Assembly: GCF_015864575.1 (NCBI RefSeq)
Contig: NZ_JADYWW010000002.1
Span: forward strand, 310,001 to 374,000
DNA from: Salinibacterium sp. SWN248
Lineage (GTDB): Bacteria; Actinomycetota; Actinomycetes; Actinomycetales; Microbacteriaceae
Direction of reading: 5' to 3'
DNA length: 64,000 nt
The notes below the pieces were generated by a model that was not told the DNA's origin, made no database searches, and worked only from the letters and a program-made list of their open reading frames with translations. Positions within the stretch are counted from its first letter, which is position 1, and the number at the start of each line of letters is the position of its first letter. This document shows positions 10,272 through 19,448 of the stretch, in pieces. The translations under genes were made by a program, and so were the position numbers.

Positions 10272-10839
10272 CGATGCCCGACACCAGCATCACAAGCAGT
10301 GCCACTCCCGCGACAGCATTCTGCTGCCTGTGGAGGCGAAGCGCTGACAGGCCAGGCAACAGAGAAACTCGATTGCTGGCCGACGAATCCGGTCCGTGGG
10401 ACCCAGCTAACATGTGCGCCTTGGGGTTCCAGCGGTTCGCCCCGACCCCTGGCTCTCCCGAGTTCTGCTCCGCGGGAGGAACATCAGACTCCAGTTCCAC
10501 AATGACGCCCTGGACTACCCCGGTTACGTCCAACCGCCACCGGACGTCGATCTCGCTCAATTCAGTCTCACGGTGGGCGCCAAGTAGACGCTCCCAGTCG
10601 AGATCAGCGAGGTAGTCAAGAGATATTTGCACCGCGAAGAATGTCTCCTCGACAGCCTCGTCGAAAGGAGACAACTCGATCTCCAGACCGATAGACGGAT
10701 CGAGCTCAAACAACTCGTCGCAGAGCAGATCCCGCTCCTCTGGGCTAAGCCCAAGTAGGTATCGTCTGAGATTGCTCAGTTCTTCAATATCGGCGGGCAC
10801 AGCTACGGAATTCATCCTGCCGTCTGCGGATCTCCACAT
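10117..10839 (-). CDS. MWR-DG family protein with one or two TM helices, 3' end replaced at RHS junction
   Basis: 240 codons from ATG 10839, with an A-G-A-G-G ribosome site. Residues 1-~115 are acidic and soluble, starting M-W-R-S-A-D-G; residues ~182-222 hold two hydrophobic helices. The N-terminus and leader resemble the next gene upstream (10908-11336, M-W-R-D-S-D-G), so the two look like tandem paralogues. After about residue 213 the frame enters RHS sequence out of frame ([11 protein letters not shown]...), meaning the true C-terminus was lost when the truncated RHS gene was joined near 10199. Probably an island immunity or accessory protein; no named family recognised. Confidence 0.6.
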   Translation of the reverse strand: MWRSADGRMNSVAVPADIEELSNLRRYLLGLSPEERDLLCDELFELDPSIGLEIELSPFDEAVEETFFAVQISLDYLADLDWERLLGAHRETELSEIDVRWRLDVTGVVQGVIVELESDVPPAEQNSGEPGVGANRWNPKAHMLAGSHGPDSSASNRVSLLPGLSALRLHRQQNAVAGVALLVMLVSGIVGFVGTQGNTVLLYIALPFFGLVADAIVGSSSGNPARRWYLHLGRANQRRC

Positions 10840-10907
10840 CGAAGTTGCCTCTCTATTGAATAGTGATGACTATTCCACACGAAATTACATCGGCAGCGCT
10901 TGTCGAG

Positions 10908-11336
10908 TTAGCGATTTCGGAACGGACGATACTTCGCACCGAACCAACGCTTGACCCGAGACGACAACGAACGACTATCGACCTCGTACCCCACAAACAT
11001 CTGGAAGCCAACCAGCAGTTCGAAATGCCAGCGCTCAGATTGCTGCTCAAGCGCAGCGATCACGCCCTCTCCCAGATCCGGGACATTAGGGCCCACCGTC
11101 AAGACGATTTCCTCGGGCAAGTAAGTATCCTCGAATTGCTCCTCCTCGTGAGGGTCGAAGCTCTCCAGCTTGGGCCGATTGACGACATCGTCGATGTAAG
11201 CATCGAGCTTGTGAATAGTGGCTCGCAGCTCCTTGCCGCTAGCCCTGCGCACGCGCTGAACTAGCTCCGGGCTGAAAGCCTCTTCATAGTCAGTGATCGC
11301 CACCGAGTGTTGCACTCCGTCGCTGTCTCTCCACAT
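10908..11336 (-). CDS. MWR-DG family protein, putative immunity
   Basis: 142 residues, acidic, soluble. I place the start at ATG 11336 (M-W-R-D-S-D-G) because a GAGAGG ribosome site lies 6-7 bases upstream and the same N-terminus recurs in 10117-10839. A longer frame to 11486 would overlap the preceding gene and has no such support. The C-terminal third is rich in aromatic and basic residues (W-H-F-E-L-L-V-G-F-Q-M-F-V-G-Y). The gene lies 68 bp from its paralogue on the same strand in the toxin-free immunity array. Function inferred only from context. Confidence 0.6.
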   Translation of the reverse strand: MWRDSDGVQHSVAITDYEEAFSPELVQRVRRASGKELRATIHKLDAYIDDVVNRPKLESFDPHEEEQFEDTYLPEEIVLTVGPNVPDLGEGVIAALEQQSERWHFELLVGFQMFVGYEVDSRSLSSRVKRWFGAKYRPFRNR

Positions 11337-11418
11337 ACGGTTCCTCTCCCCCGAAGCCAAACATAGATTGGCGGGATTCAAACTCTCAACATCGCGGATG
11401 CGTGCAGTGCGAGTGCTG

Positions 11419-12000
11419 CTATCCGCCAGGAACGTGACCTGTTTTCGTTTCGGAAAGCTGAGCATCGGATGCAGCTTCGCCTGCACGCGCGATGGCCATG
11501 GTCTGCTCGATTGGTGCGCCGGCTATGTACGCTCTCACCTGCCGCACCTGCAGTTCCGACAACCGTGCGCGCGTAGTTGTTGCCATTCCTAGCCGTCGTT
11601 GCGTGTCATCCAAAAGGTCAAGCTGAAGCTCTCGTGTTCCGCGAGACGGCTTCGGAGAAGGCATCATGCTCAGCGAGATACTGAAACAACCTTCCAGCTC
11701 CGAACGATTTACCGTGATGGTGCGCCACAGGGTACGGGCCACGATCCGATCGTCATACAACCACACTCCCAGGAAGAGCGACCGAATCGACGCCACGATG
11801 ATGGCAACAGGTGGAATGGCAGCGATGAGCAGCTCTGGTTCTTGCGCCAGGTCCGCGCGATACAGCGAGACGACGACACCAATCAATACCGCGATTCCGG
11901 CGGGAACAAAACGGTACTGAAGATAACGGCCTGAGCGGATGACCCGTACCCGACGTGGCCGCACTGCCGGAAGGCTGCTGTCGACATCACTCTTCGTCAT
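11419..12000 (-). CDS. Membrane-anchored PH-like protein
   Basis: 193 residues. Two hydrophobic helices (~residues 31-48 and 57-77) are followed by a soluble domain with the pattern of small bacterial PH-like domains (L-G-V-W-L-Y-D-D-R-I-V-A-R-T-L-W-R-T-I-T-V). The ATG overlaps the stop of the upstream gene (ATGA at 12000-11997), so the pair is translationally coupled. The C-terminus is polar and probably disordered. Cytoplasmic-face membrane protein; an island accessory or immunity role is inferred from position only. Confidence 0.65.
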   Translation of the reverse strand: MTKSDVDSSLPAVRPRRVRVIRSGRYLQYRFVPAGIAVLIGVVVSLYRADLAQEPELLIAAIPPVAIIVASIRSLFLGVWLYDDRIVARTLWRTITVNRSELEGCFSISLSMMPSPKPSRGTRELQLDLLDDTQRRLGMATTTRARLSELQVRQVRAYIAGAPIEQTMAIARAGEAASDAQLSETKTGHVPGG

Positions 12001-12671
12001 GCTTGCGCTGTCCGAGAATCACTGACCGCGCCGAGGCGCAGGTTCTCTAGCGACCTAACGAGTGCTTGGTGAGCGGCTCGATCCACGATTTCCAGTCGAA
12101 GCGGTCGCATGGAGAGCGACGAAATCGTGACACTCGGGGCACCCGATTTTCCATCTATCTTAACCGCGGGATAGTGAAGGCCGTTTATTTCGTATCTGGT
12201 TACTGAGACCTTGGCGACATCCCGCCACGAGATGGTCATGAACTCCCGAGGTTCTCGATGCCCGCCCCAGAACGTGAGACCTACGTCATCGGCCACAGTA
12301 GTGAAATTCTTATTTGTTTTGACCTCCTCAGCATTTATTTCAGGCTCCCACCGGTCAATGCCGTTAGCCGTCGATAACACGATCGCTTTCGGAAACCGTT
12401 GCGCAAGAACTCGGTGGCGCACCTTGAACTTTTGAAGGGAAAGTAGATATGCAGACGGCCCGACAAGACAGAGAAGCGCCAAAATAGCAAGCGAGAGAGG
12501 AACCAGTGGAGGGGTTAGGGATTCGGGGTTGTTGATCGCTCCAAACCAAAATGCGAACATCAGGCCGCTCATCAAAACGAGGAAACCGCCAAGAAAAACA
12601 AAGGAGCTCACAGTTAGAGGCACCACAGCGGCGCTAGAGCGACTCAATCTTTCGCGGCCCTCAGCGCTCAT
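11997..12671 (-). CDS. Two-TM membrane protein with PH-like domain
   Basis: 224 residues from ATG 12671 (M-S-A-E-G-R-E-R-L), which has an A-G-G-A-C-G ribosome site; the frame extends to 12749 but that part is unsupported. Helices at ~residues 17-45 and 53-79 precede a soluble region with W-x-x-x-x-x-A-E-E, G-L-T-F-W-G-G-H, F-M-T-I-S-W-R-D-V and a terminal helix, a layout like bacterial PH-type domains. It overlaps 11419-12000 by 4 bp, which has a similar architecture, so they may form one membrane complex. No catalytic motif seen. Confidence 0.65.
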   Translation of the reverse strand: MSAEGRERLSRSSAAVVPLTVSSFVFLGGFLVLMSGLMFAFWFGAINNPESLTPPLVPLSLAILALLCLVGPSAYLLSLQKFKVRHRVLAQRFPKAIVLSTANGIDRWEPEINAEEVKTNKNFTTVADDVGLTFWGGHREPREFMTISWRDVAKVSVTRYEINGLHYPAVKIDGKSGAPSVTISSLSMRPLRLEIVDRAAHQALVRSLENLRLGAVSDSRTAQA

Positions 12672-12938
12672 AGCGTTCGTCCTGCCTGGCAGAGCTGGGC
12701 TCGGGCAAATCGAGGCTCCGGCTCTCGCCGAGCGGAAGAAGCCTGACATCCGGCGCTCACGATATCGGCCAAAAGCCAGCCCCTGTATTCATGAGTGCAA
12801 ATCTACTTCGTGCTGGCATTCGAACGCCAGAGGGCGGAGCTAGACCGAATCTGCCGCTCGTAGGCAACGCGGCCCTCAGTCGGCTCCTGCAGCGCTCATT
12901 GCCACCGCGTGCCTCCACCCCAACCCGATGACGCATCA

Positions 12939-13127
12939 TCAACGGATGCGCGAGATCACCGCGATCTCGTCCGGCTCGCGCCGATAGATTCCGGCACTGT
13001 ACTCGTCTGAGGGGTCGATGGGCTTGCCTTCCTCGGGTTTCAATAGTTCTCGGTGGTTTGTCGCCTTCGCGAACAGCCCGATGAGCGGAAGCATCCGAAG
13101 TTGGCTGAGCGTGCCAAAATATGGTTT
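12939..13127 (-). pseudogene. 3' remnant of an unidentified gene
   Basis: A 62-codon minus-strand tail ends at TGA 12941-12939 and is closed upstream by TAG just above 13127, with no good start. It reads like protein: K-P-Y-F-G-T-L-S-Q-L-R-M-L-P-L-I-G-L-F-A, later K-P-I-D-P-S-D-E-Y and E-P-D-E-I-A-V-I-S-R-I-R. I do not recognise the family. The rest of 12672-13163 shows no gene. Confidence 0.4.
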
Positions 13128-13163
13128 CTAAGCTATTTGTGGGAAAGAACGGCGGTGACCACT

Positions 13164-13739
13164 ATGGCTAATGCATCCACGCTGGTTCGCGCTGCCCGAA
13201 AAAGTCGACGCCTCACTCAAGAGCAGCTTGCTTCTCGTTCCTCGATCGATCAGGGCAGCATTTCGCGGTCAGAACGAGGGCGCGACGCAAGCTTCGACAC
13301 GATTGACCGCCTCTTAGCTGGAGCGGGGCACCGGCTGTATTCCGCCCCCACTCGCCGGGACGACGCCGCAACCGCCGCTACCGAAATCCGTCACCAGCTC
13401 GCAGCCGGCGACAAGGACAGGGCTCTTCGGGTACTGCTGCAACTCAACGACAACCTTGTAGCCGAGCACGGGCTGATTCGCGGAGTCCTCGGGCTTGCCG
13501 AGCCCGAGTCGACTCGAGACCCGGTGTGGGATGCCGCACTAGCAGCGCTTGTAGCGTGGCGACTCGCAGACGAGGGCATTCCTCTGCCGCAGTGGGTTGA
13601 TCTCCCCCACCGGTTCCTCAGCAAACACCGAACTCTTGACGTAGATCCCGCAGACCCTGTTGCTCCACTCGCCGAAGTCCCCGCCGAGTTCGCTAAACGC
13701 GGCGTCCTTGCGTGGCGTGACACGTTCGAGAGCGTGTAG
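13164..13739 (+). CDS. XRE-type HTH antitoxin-like regulator
   Basis: 191 residues starting M-A-N-A-S-T-L-V-R. I reject the longer frame to 13053 because it overlaps a decayed gene and the HTH domain begins right after this ATG. Residues 3-60 are a Cro/C1-type helix-turn-helix (L-T-Q-E-Q-L-A-S-R-S-S-I-D-Q-G-S-I-S-R-S-E-R). A helical C-terminal half follows and ends F-E-S-V. In this family the HTH protein is the antitoxin of a pair with a DUF6036-type nucleotidyltransferase, and a fragment of such a protein follows (13761-13976). It is on the opposite strand to its island neighbours. Probably still represses its own promoter. Confidence 0.75.
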   Translation: MANASTLVRAARKSRRLTQEQLASRSSIDQGSISRSERGRDASFDTIDRLLAGAGHRLYSAPTRRDDAATAATEIRHQLAAGDKDRALRVLLQLNDNLVAEHGLIRGVLGLAEPESTRDPVWDAALAALVAWRLADEGIPLPQWVDLPHRFLSKHRTLDVDPADPVAPLAEVPAEFAKRGVLAWRDTFESV

Positions 13740-13760
13740 TCGTGGCAACCGCTCTTGGCG

Positions 13761-13976
13761 ATGAAGCTGCGCGCCAACCGCCCCGGTCCCGACACCCGCG
13801 ACATCCGACTACTTGTGAGCTTGTGCGCGATCAGTTCCCTCGACGACGCTGACGAGCTGCACGAGGAGTTCTGCCCGTGTGACAGCCTCTACCCCCGAGC
13901 GGTATCGATGGTGACCGCGATACTTGCCGACGGGAAAAGCGATACCCCCGTGCGACCAAAGCCGATCAACTTCTAG
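13761..13976 (+). pseudogene. C-terminal fragment of a DUF6036-type nucleotidyltransferase toxin
   Basis: About 72 codons, beginning inside the conserved W-x-P-L-L-A-M-K-L-R-A-N-R-P-G-x-D-T-R-D-I helix that marks the C-terminal part of DUF6036/AbiEii-like nucleotidyltransferases. The catalytic N-terminal part (G-S/D-x-D) is absent. The frame is the same as that of the antitoxin gene and separated from it only by the TAG at 13737-13739 and seven codons. A deletion of the toxin's first ~150 or more residues is the simplest explanation. The family call rests on this one motif region. Confidence 0.6.
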
Positions 13977-14060
13977 AGCTACTCCAGCGATGTCTCCGTT
14001 AATCTGAACGCTCGCGCGACGCCTTCGAACCCTGTGCAGCTAAGCGCCCCCGCGGACGTG

Positions 14061-14852
14061 TCACCGGAACTTCTGCGGGATTTCTCGCAGGGTAGAAAAA
14101 TCAGCTTTGAACACGTCGAGCTCAAATAGCTCACCAAACTGATCCACGTTCAGCGTGGCGGAAACCCGCATGCCGTCAACATCGAAAAAAGTTACCTCCG
14201 CTACTTGATCCTCGAAACGTCGTTCTAGCGAAGGAGGGCCGATCGCCAAGCTGCCCATACCGCCATCGTTCATTGACGCAACGGTCAGCTCTGAGAGGGT
14301 AGAAAGCGAACCCGAAAACCGCAGGGCTCGTTCGACCAAAGCACGCAAAAGCCGCAGCTCTGCCTCGGTCGGGGATCGGTAGCTTTCCGGCGAAGGACTA
14401 ACAAACTTTGGGTGAGTTGCGGCGGCCTGCGAGGACCGCATCCGCGACCAGAGGCCGAACCACACGACACCAACAACGGCAAAGGTGATCGGCAGCCACG
14501 TGGGGAACGTGGTGCCGAGAGACTCTCCCATCAACCAGGTCGAGAGCACTGCGGCTGCCAGCAGGAAGGTGCTCGAGCCCAATGCCACCATGGTGCTGTT
14601 GAGACGGTCGCCTGTGTTGAGGATGGCACGGAGGCCAAGCCCCACGGTGACAGATAGCAGCCCTACGATGCTCCCGCCGATGATCCCGAAGAATAGCGAT
14701 GCCGGCAGGAACCTGGAGAACGCCTCAGTTCCCCAGTACTCGCTGATGAGGGCGAGCGCAAAAGCCGCCCCTGCGACTGCACCGAACAGCGACCCGTAGA
14801 GCGCAACGACCCACGGGCCCACGTTGAGCGTTCGTCGGATTCCGCGGATCAT
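14061..14852 (-). CDS. Four-TM protein with C-terminal soluble domain, immunity-like
   Basis: 263 residues. Hydrophobic helices lie at ~15-38, 47-70, 88-110 and 118-138, followed by a soluble domain (~150-263) with T-E-A-E-L-R-L-L-R-A-L, D-G-G-M-G-S-L and F-x-D-V-D-G-x-x-V-S-A-T-L-N-V-D-Q-x-G-E-L-F-E-L-D-V-F-K-x-D-F. That last pattern is a compact alpha/beta domain I have seen in small actinobacterial proteins near toxin loci, but I cannot name it with certainty. Its N-terminal half is paralogous to the gene at the left window edge (1-305). Probable immunity or accessory membrane protein. Confidence 0.65.
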   Translation of the reverse strand: MIRGIRRTLNVGPWVVALYGSLFGAVAGAAFALALISEYWGTEAFSRFLPASLFFGIIGGSIVGLLSVTVGLGLRAILNTGDRLNSTMVALGSSTFLLAAAVLSTWLMGESLGTTFPTWLPITFAVVGVVWFGLWSRMRSSQAAATHPKFVSPSPESYRSPTEAELRLLRALVERALRFSGSLSTLSELTVASMNDGGMGSLAIGPPSLERRFEDQVAEVTFFDVDGMRVSATLNVDQFGELFELDVFKADFSTLREIPQKFR

Positions 14853-14928
14853 TCACTCAATGTAGCGGCAGCAGCGCCCAGCGCGAAGCATCCGGAGGCA
14901 TGAATCACCGCCGCCCTCTCTGGCGTGC

Positions 14929-15798
14929 CTATGCGGGCTGCTCGAAACGAGCCCACGGGCCGTCCGCGGCGACGCGTGAGGCAATGTGAGGTTCCTCGCC
15001 ATCGCTTTCCCAACCAGAGGGATGCTGCATGGGTTCATCAATCGCGAGCCCGTGGAACAACTCGCGGCGGGCAACATTCTGAAGGTGCGCCGGAGCCCAC
15101 TCGATGTCGAAGTCGCGAACGGTTGCGACTCCGAAGCTATCTTGGGCTACAAAAACTTCGTCTTCGCCATCGGGGCCTCCACCCGCAATGCTGATCTCCC
15201 ACATGCGCTCAGCACGGGGAAAGAGCTTGACCAGATTGGAAAAGACGCACTTCCCTCGATACTTGCCGGCGCGACAGACGCCCACCGTAGGAAGCAATGG
15301 AATAGGGAAATCCACCCGATCTCTATCACTCACGGGAACGAACGTCGACGTGCCAGAGTCGGCCGCCGGAACCGCCCGACGCCGGAACACCCGCCTCCAC
15401 GATTCATCGATCGAGAGCGAGAGGGGGAGCGGTATCGAGCCATCACCAGTGTCGATGACAACAGACGGCAGCCGGAACAGTCGCGATGTTCGAGCACTCC
15501 AGTGGCCAGAAAAGTACGCCAACGCAGCGCTGACATACTTCTCCAGATACTCGCGAGCATCATCATTAGTGGCCAAGTCATCCGCTACAACATGCATCAG
15601 CTTGCCCGGGATCTCCAACTGGAACCAACCGCCAGTCCCCACGGAAACAATCGCGTACTCATCGCGGTTCGCAAGCGAGGTGAGCTGCAGAAAAGTCTCG
15701 TCGTGCGGGTGCACTCCCCCAATACCGACTTCGGCGTGCACGCCCTCTGTCGACGCCGCTAGATCCTTCAGGAGCGCGAGCAAAACAGTCCGGTCCAT
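14929..15798 (-). CDS. Two-module immunity-like fusion protein
   Basis: 289 residues, soluble. Residues 1-~145 (module A) align along their whole length with the stand-alone protein at 4908-5345: L-L-x-x-L-A, G-V-H-A-E-V-G-I-G-G-V-x-P-H-D, F-L-Q-L, E-Y-A-I-V-S, G-G-W-F-Q-L, V-S-A-A-L-A-Y and a final R-R-V-F-R-R. Residues ~165-265 (module B) resemble more weakly the 102-residue protein at 340-648: V-G-V-x4-G-K-Y-R-G-K-C-V-F, then a W-E-I strand and F-D-I-E-W-A-P, then a helix ending L-F-H-G-L. The single-module relatives sit behind two different RHS tips, so this gene appears to join two immunities in one polypeptide. No toxin gene is adjacent. Confidence 0.7.
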   Translation of the reverse strand: MDRTVLLALLKDLAASTEGVHAEVGIGGVHPHDETFLQLTSLANRDEYAIVSVGTGGWFQLEIPGKLMHVVADDLATNDDAREYLEKYVSAALAYFSGHWSARTSRLFRLPSVVIDTGDGSIPLPLSLSIDESWRRVFRRRAVPAADSGTSTFVPVSDRDRVDFPIPLLPTVGVCRAGKYRGKCVFSNLVKLFPRAERMWEISIAGGGPDGEDEVFVAQDSFGVATVRDFDIEWAPAHLQNVARRELFHGLAIDEPMQHPSGWESDGEEPHIASRVAADGPWARFEQPA

Positions 15799-15819
15799 GC
15801 TGCCTTCCTCGCTTGCGGG

Positions 15820-16263
15820 TTACTGAGCCGGAAGTTCGCGAGCGTCGTGCAGCTCGACAGCGCCGTTGAGCCCGGCAACTTCGAGAAGCACACGCCACTC
15901 GCCGCCGTTGCGTTCAACGACAGCGGGCCGTCCCTGGCTCATATCGAGCACGTCATCGTCGGTGAGAGTGACACCGTATTCTTCCGCCGCCCATTCCTGC
16001 ATGGCATCCGTGTACTCCGCAAATGTCGCAGCATGGCGCTCTTCGAAGCTGTCTGCGGCAGCGCTGAGGCCGAGCGCACTTGCCGTTCCCGCAGCTATCG
16101 CCAGCACCGTGAGCCCCAACGCCCGGAGCCGAAACTTACGACCCGGGCCAGCAAGCCAATACAGCACGGCAATCACTGCGATACCGAAAGTTGCGAGCGC
16201 GCCAAAAAACGGGAGGAAAGCCCAGCCTTCAGCGGGGCTCTGATAGAGACCGGGGTTTGTCAT
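15820..16263 (-). CDS. Small two-TM protein of unknown function
   Basis: 147 residues. Helices at ~12-40 and ~46-70 are followed by an acidic soluble part (E-E-R-H-A-A-T-F-A-E-Y-T-D-A-M-Q) and a short beta-rich end (E-W-R-V-L-L-E-V). The gene is 21 bp upstream of the two-module immunity-like gene and on the same strand, so they are probably co-transcribed. It is the last member of the island before ordinary metabolic genes. No family recognised. Confidence 0.6.
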   Translation of the reverse strand: MTNPGLYQSPAEGWAFLPFFGALATFGIAVIAVLYWLAGPGRKFRLRALGLTVLAIAAGTASALGLSAAADSFEERHAATFAEYTDAMQEWAAEEYGVTLTDDDVLDMSQGRPAVVERNGGEWRVLLEVAGLNGAVELHDARELPAQ

Positions 16264-16407
16264 GACTCTGGTCCTCGCCGCTCAATTCGTTGTGTTTCGC
16301 CCAGACCACTCAGCCCGAGCAACACTCTGTGAGCGTCTAGCGTACCAGCGCCTTAACGACAGAGGCCGGCATCCGCTCATCGAGACGAGTACGGAGGCCG
16401 GCCCCTG

Positions 16408-16439
16408 AGCGAAGCACCAAGCGAAGCACCAAGCGAAGC
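16408..16439. repeat. 12-bp tandem repeat, 2.7 copies
   Basis: The unit AGCGAAGCACCA is repeated two and two-thirds times directly after the stop of the aldo/keto reductase gene. It lies at the border between the toxin island and the metabolic genes. No function evident. Confidence 0.8.
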
Positions 16440-17342
<903 letters not shown>

Positions 17343-18485
17343 CTAGCTGATGTGGCGCTCGTCAACACCCGAGTACGCCGCGAGGGGGCGGATGAGGGCG
17401 TTCGAAGCAGCCTGCTCCATGATGTGAGCGGTCCAGCCGGTGATTCGCGCAGCAACGAACAGCGGCGTGAACATGTCTGTGTCGAAGCCGATGAGGTTGT
17501 ACGCGGGGCCGCTCGGGTAGTCGAGGTTCGGCTTGATGTTCTTGCGGCTCGTCATGGCCGTTTCGAGTGCCTCGTAGAGTTCCATCATGTCGGGGCGGCG
17601 ATACTCGGCGATCAGAGTTTCGAGCGCCGCCTTCATGGTGGGAACCCGCGAGTCACCGTTCTTGTAGACCCGGTGGCCAAAGCCCATGATCTTGCGCTTC
17701 TCGGCGAGCGCCGTCTCGAGCCAGGCTTCAGCATTCGCTGCAGTGCCGATCTCGTCGAAGACGTGCATGACAGCTTCGTTCGCTCCACCGTGCAACTGAC
17801 CCTTGAGTGCACCAATTGCTGCCGTGACCGCGCTGTAGAGATCGCTCATCGTGCTGGTGACAACGCGAGCGGTGAAGGTCGACGCGTTGAAGGAGTGCTC
17901 GGCATACAGAATCATCGAGACGTCGAACGCGTTCACGACAACGAGGTCAGGAACCTCGCCGAAGGTCATGTGCAAGAAGTTGGCCGAATAGCTGAGGTCA
18001 TCGCGCGGCTCAACAAGTTCCTGATCACGGCGACGGCGCTGGTCGTACGCGATGATCGCGGGCAGCTTCGCAAAGAGAGTCAGCGAGCGCTCAAAGTTGA
18101 GATCTGCGTCGATCATGCTGGCGGGGTCGGTGAGGGTGTCATCCATCGCGCCGATCACGCTGACGGCGGTGCGTACGACATCCATCGGATGCGCGCTGAG
18201 CGGCAGCTCGTCAATCACACGCTTGGTGTGAGCGTCGAGGTGACGCTGCGCCCGCTCGACGCGCTGGAACTCCTCGAGCTGTTCGCCGGTCGGCAGTTCA
18301 CCGTGCCACAGCAGATAAGCCACCTCTTCAAAGGTGCACTTCTCGGCCAGTTCCTGCACGGGATAGCCGCGATAGAGCAAGGAGTTAGTCTCAGGGTTAA
18401 CCTTCGAAATGGCGGTTGTATCGGCAATAACGCCGGCTAGCCCTTTGCGGATCTCGCTTGCGGGGGCTGTGGGTGTTTCAGTCAT
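17343..18485 (-). CDS. prpC: 2-methylcitrate synthase
   Basis: 380 residues, citrate synthase fold. It condenses propionyl-CoA with oxaloacetate to 2-methylcitrate. Visible family features: I-R-K-G-L-A-G-V-I-A-D-T-T near the start, L-Y-R-G-Y-P-V-Q-E-L-A, the active-site histidine regions L-H-G-G-A-N-E-A-V and G-F-G-H-R-V-Y-K, and a C-terminal D-T-D-M-F-T-P-L-F-V. The length and I-A-D-T-T motif fit the short methylcitrate type rather than the housekeeping citrate synthase. It is third in the gntR-prpD-prpB-prpC series, 57 bp after prpB, and should be induced when propionate or odd-chain substrates are used. Confidence 0.92.
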   Translation of the reverse strand: MTETPTAPASEIRKGLAGVIADTTAISKVNPETNSLLYRGYPVQELAEKCTFEEVAYLLWHGELPTGEQLEEFQRVERAQRHLDAHTKRVIDELPLSAHPMDVVRTAVSVIGAMDDTLTDPASMIDADLNFERSLTLFAKLPAIIAYDQRRRRDQELVEPRDDLSYSANFLHMTFGEVPDLVVVNAFDVSMILYAEHSFNASTFTARVVTSTMSDLYSAVTAAIGALKGQLHGGANEAVMHVFDEIGTAANAEAWLETALAEKRKIMGFGHRVYKNGDSRVPTMKAALETLIAEYRRPDMMELYEALETAMTSRKNIKPNLDYPSGPAYNLIGFDTDMFTPLFVAARITGWTAHIMEQAASNALIRPLAAYSGVDERHIS

Positions 18486-18542
18486 GGTGCTCCTCGGAGG
18501 TGTCTGTCGAGTCGAAATTGTGTGCGTTGATGTGCGCGTTTG

Positions 18543-19448
18543 TCAGAAGTGGTTGTCGAGGGTGAAGTTGAACACTGATGAATCGAAAGAGTTGTAGCTT
18601 TCGTAATCGAGCAGTTCATACAGGCGAGCCCTCGTCTGCATTTCGCCGACAACAGACTGCTGAGTGCCGTCGGCGTTGATTGCATCGAGAGTGCGCTCCG
18701 CAGCACCCATGGCACTACGCAACAGGGTTACGGGGTAAATAACAATGTTTACGCCAATATTGCCCAATTGGGTTGTCGTGAAAAGTTCGCTCTTACCAAA
18801 CTCTGTCATGTTTGCGAGGATCGGAACGTCCACGGCGTTACGCATCGCCTCAAACTCGCTGAGGTCCTTCATGGCCTCGGGGAAAATAGCGTCAGCCCCG
18901 GCATCCACGAGCTGCTTGGCGCGGTCCATCGCAACGTCTAAACCATCGACGGCGCGGATGTCGGTGCGGGCCATGATGAGCAGGTTCGGGTCACGACGGG
19001 CCGAGACTGCGGCGCGGATGCGCTTGAGGGCGGTGTCAGTATCGACAACCGCTTTGCCATCGAGGTGTCCACAGCGCTTCGGGTTTACCTGATCTTCGAT
19101 GTGGAGCCCGGAGACGCCCGCATCTTCGAGAGTCTGCACGGTGCGCGCGACGTTCATGGGCTCGCCGAAGCCGGTGTCGGCGTCAACGAGCGACGGCAGG
19201 TCGGTCATCCGCGCGATCTGTTGCGAACGGCCGGCCACCTCGGTGAGAGTCGTCAGCCCAATGTCGGGCAGGGCCAAGTCGGCGCTGATGACGGCGCCCG
19301 AAATGTAGACGCCGTCGAAGCCCTTGTCTTGGATAAGGCGAGCGCTCAGCGGGTTGAACGCGCCGGGTACCCGCAGCAGCTCGCCGCTTGCGAGGCGCTC
19401 GCGAAACTGGGCACGCTTGGTTGCTGGATCGGTTTGGGCGTACAACAT
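18543..19448 (-). CDS. prpB: 2-methylisocitrate lyase
   Basis: 301 residues, isocitrate-lyase/PEP-mutase superfamily. It splits 2-methylisocitrate into pyruvate and succinate. The catalytic loop K-R-C-G-H is present, as are V-D-A-D-T-G-F-G (metal site), I-E-D-Q-V and A-R-T-D. The length is as expected for PrpB and shorter than housekeeping AceA. Its ATG shares one base with the prpD stop (TAATG at 19450-19446), so the two are translationally coupled. Confidence 0.95.
   Translation of the reverse strand: MLYAQTDPATKRAQFRERLASGELLRVPGAFNPLSARLIQDKGFDGVYISGAVISADLALPDIGLTTLTEVAGRSQQIARMTDLPSLVDADTGFGEPMNVARTVQTLEDAGVSGLHIEDQVNPKRCGHLDGKAVVDTDTALKRIRAAVSARRDPNLLIMARTDIRAVDGLDVAMDRAKQLVDAGADAIFPEAMKDLSEFEAMRNAVDVPILANMTEFGKSELFTTTQLGNIGVNIVIYPVTLLRSAMGAAERTLDAINADGTQQSVVGEMQTRARLYELLDYESYNSFDSSVFNFTLDNHF

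Noticed and set aside
1-16300. Search for integrase, transposase or tRNA gene marking a mobile island
   Set aside because: None found in the window; the island call rests on gene content and paralogy only.
16337-16407. Hairpin formed by the two GGCCGGC copies as terminator of the island
   Set aside because: The two copies pair over only about six bases with a long loop, so support is too weak.
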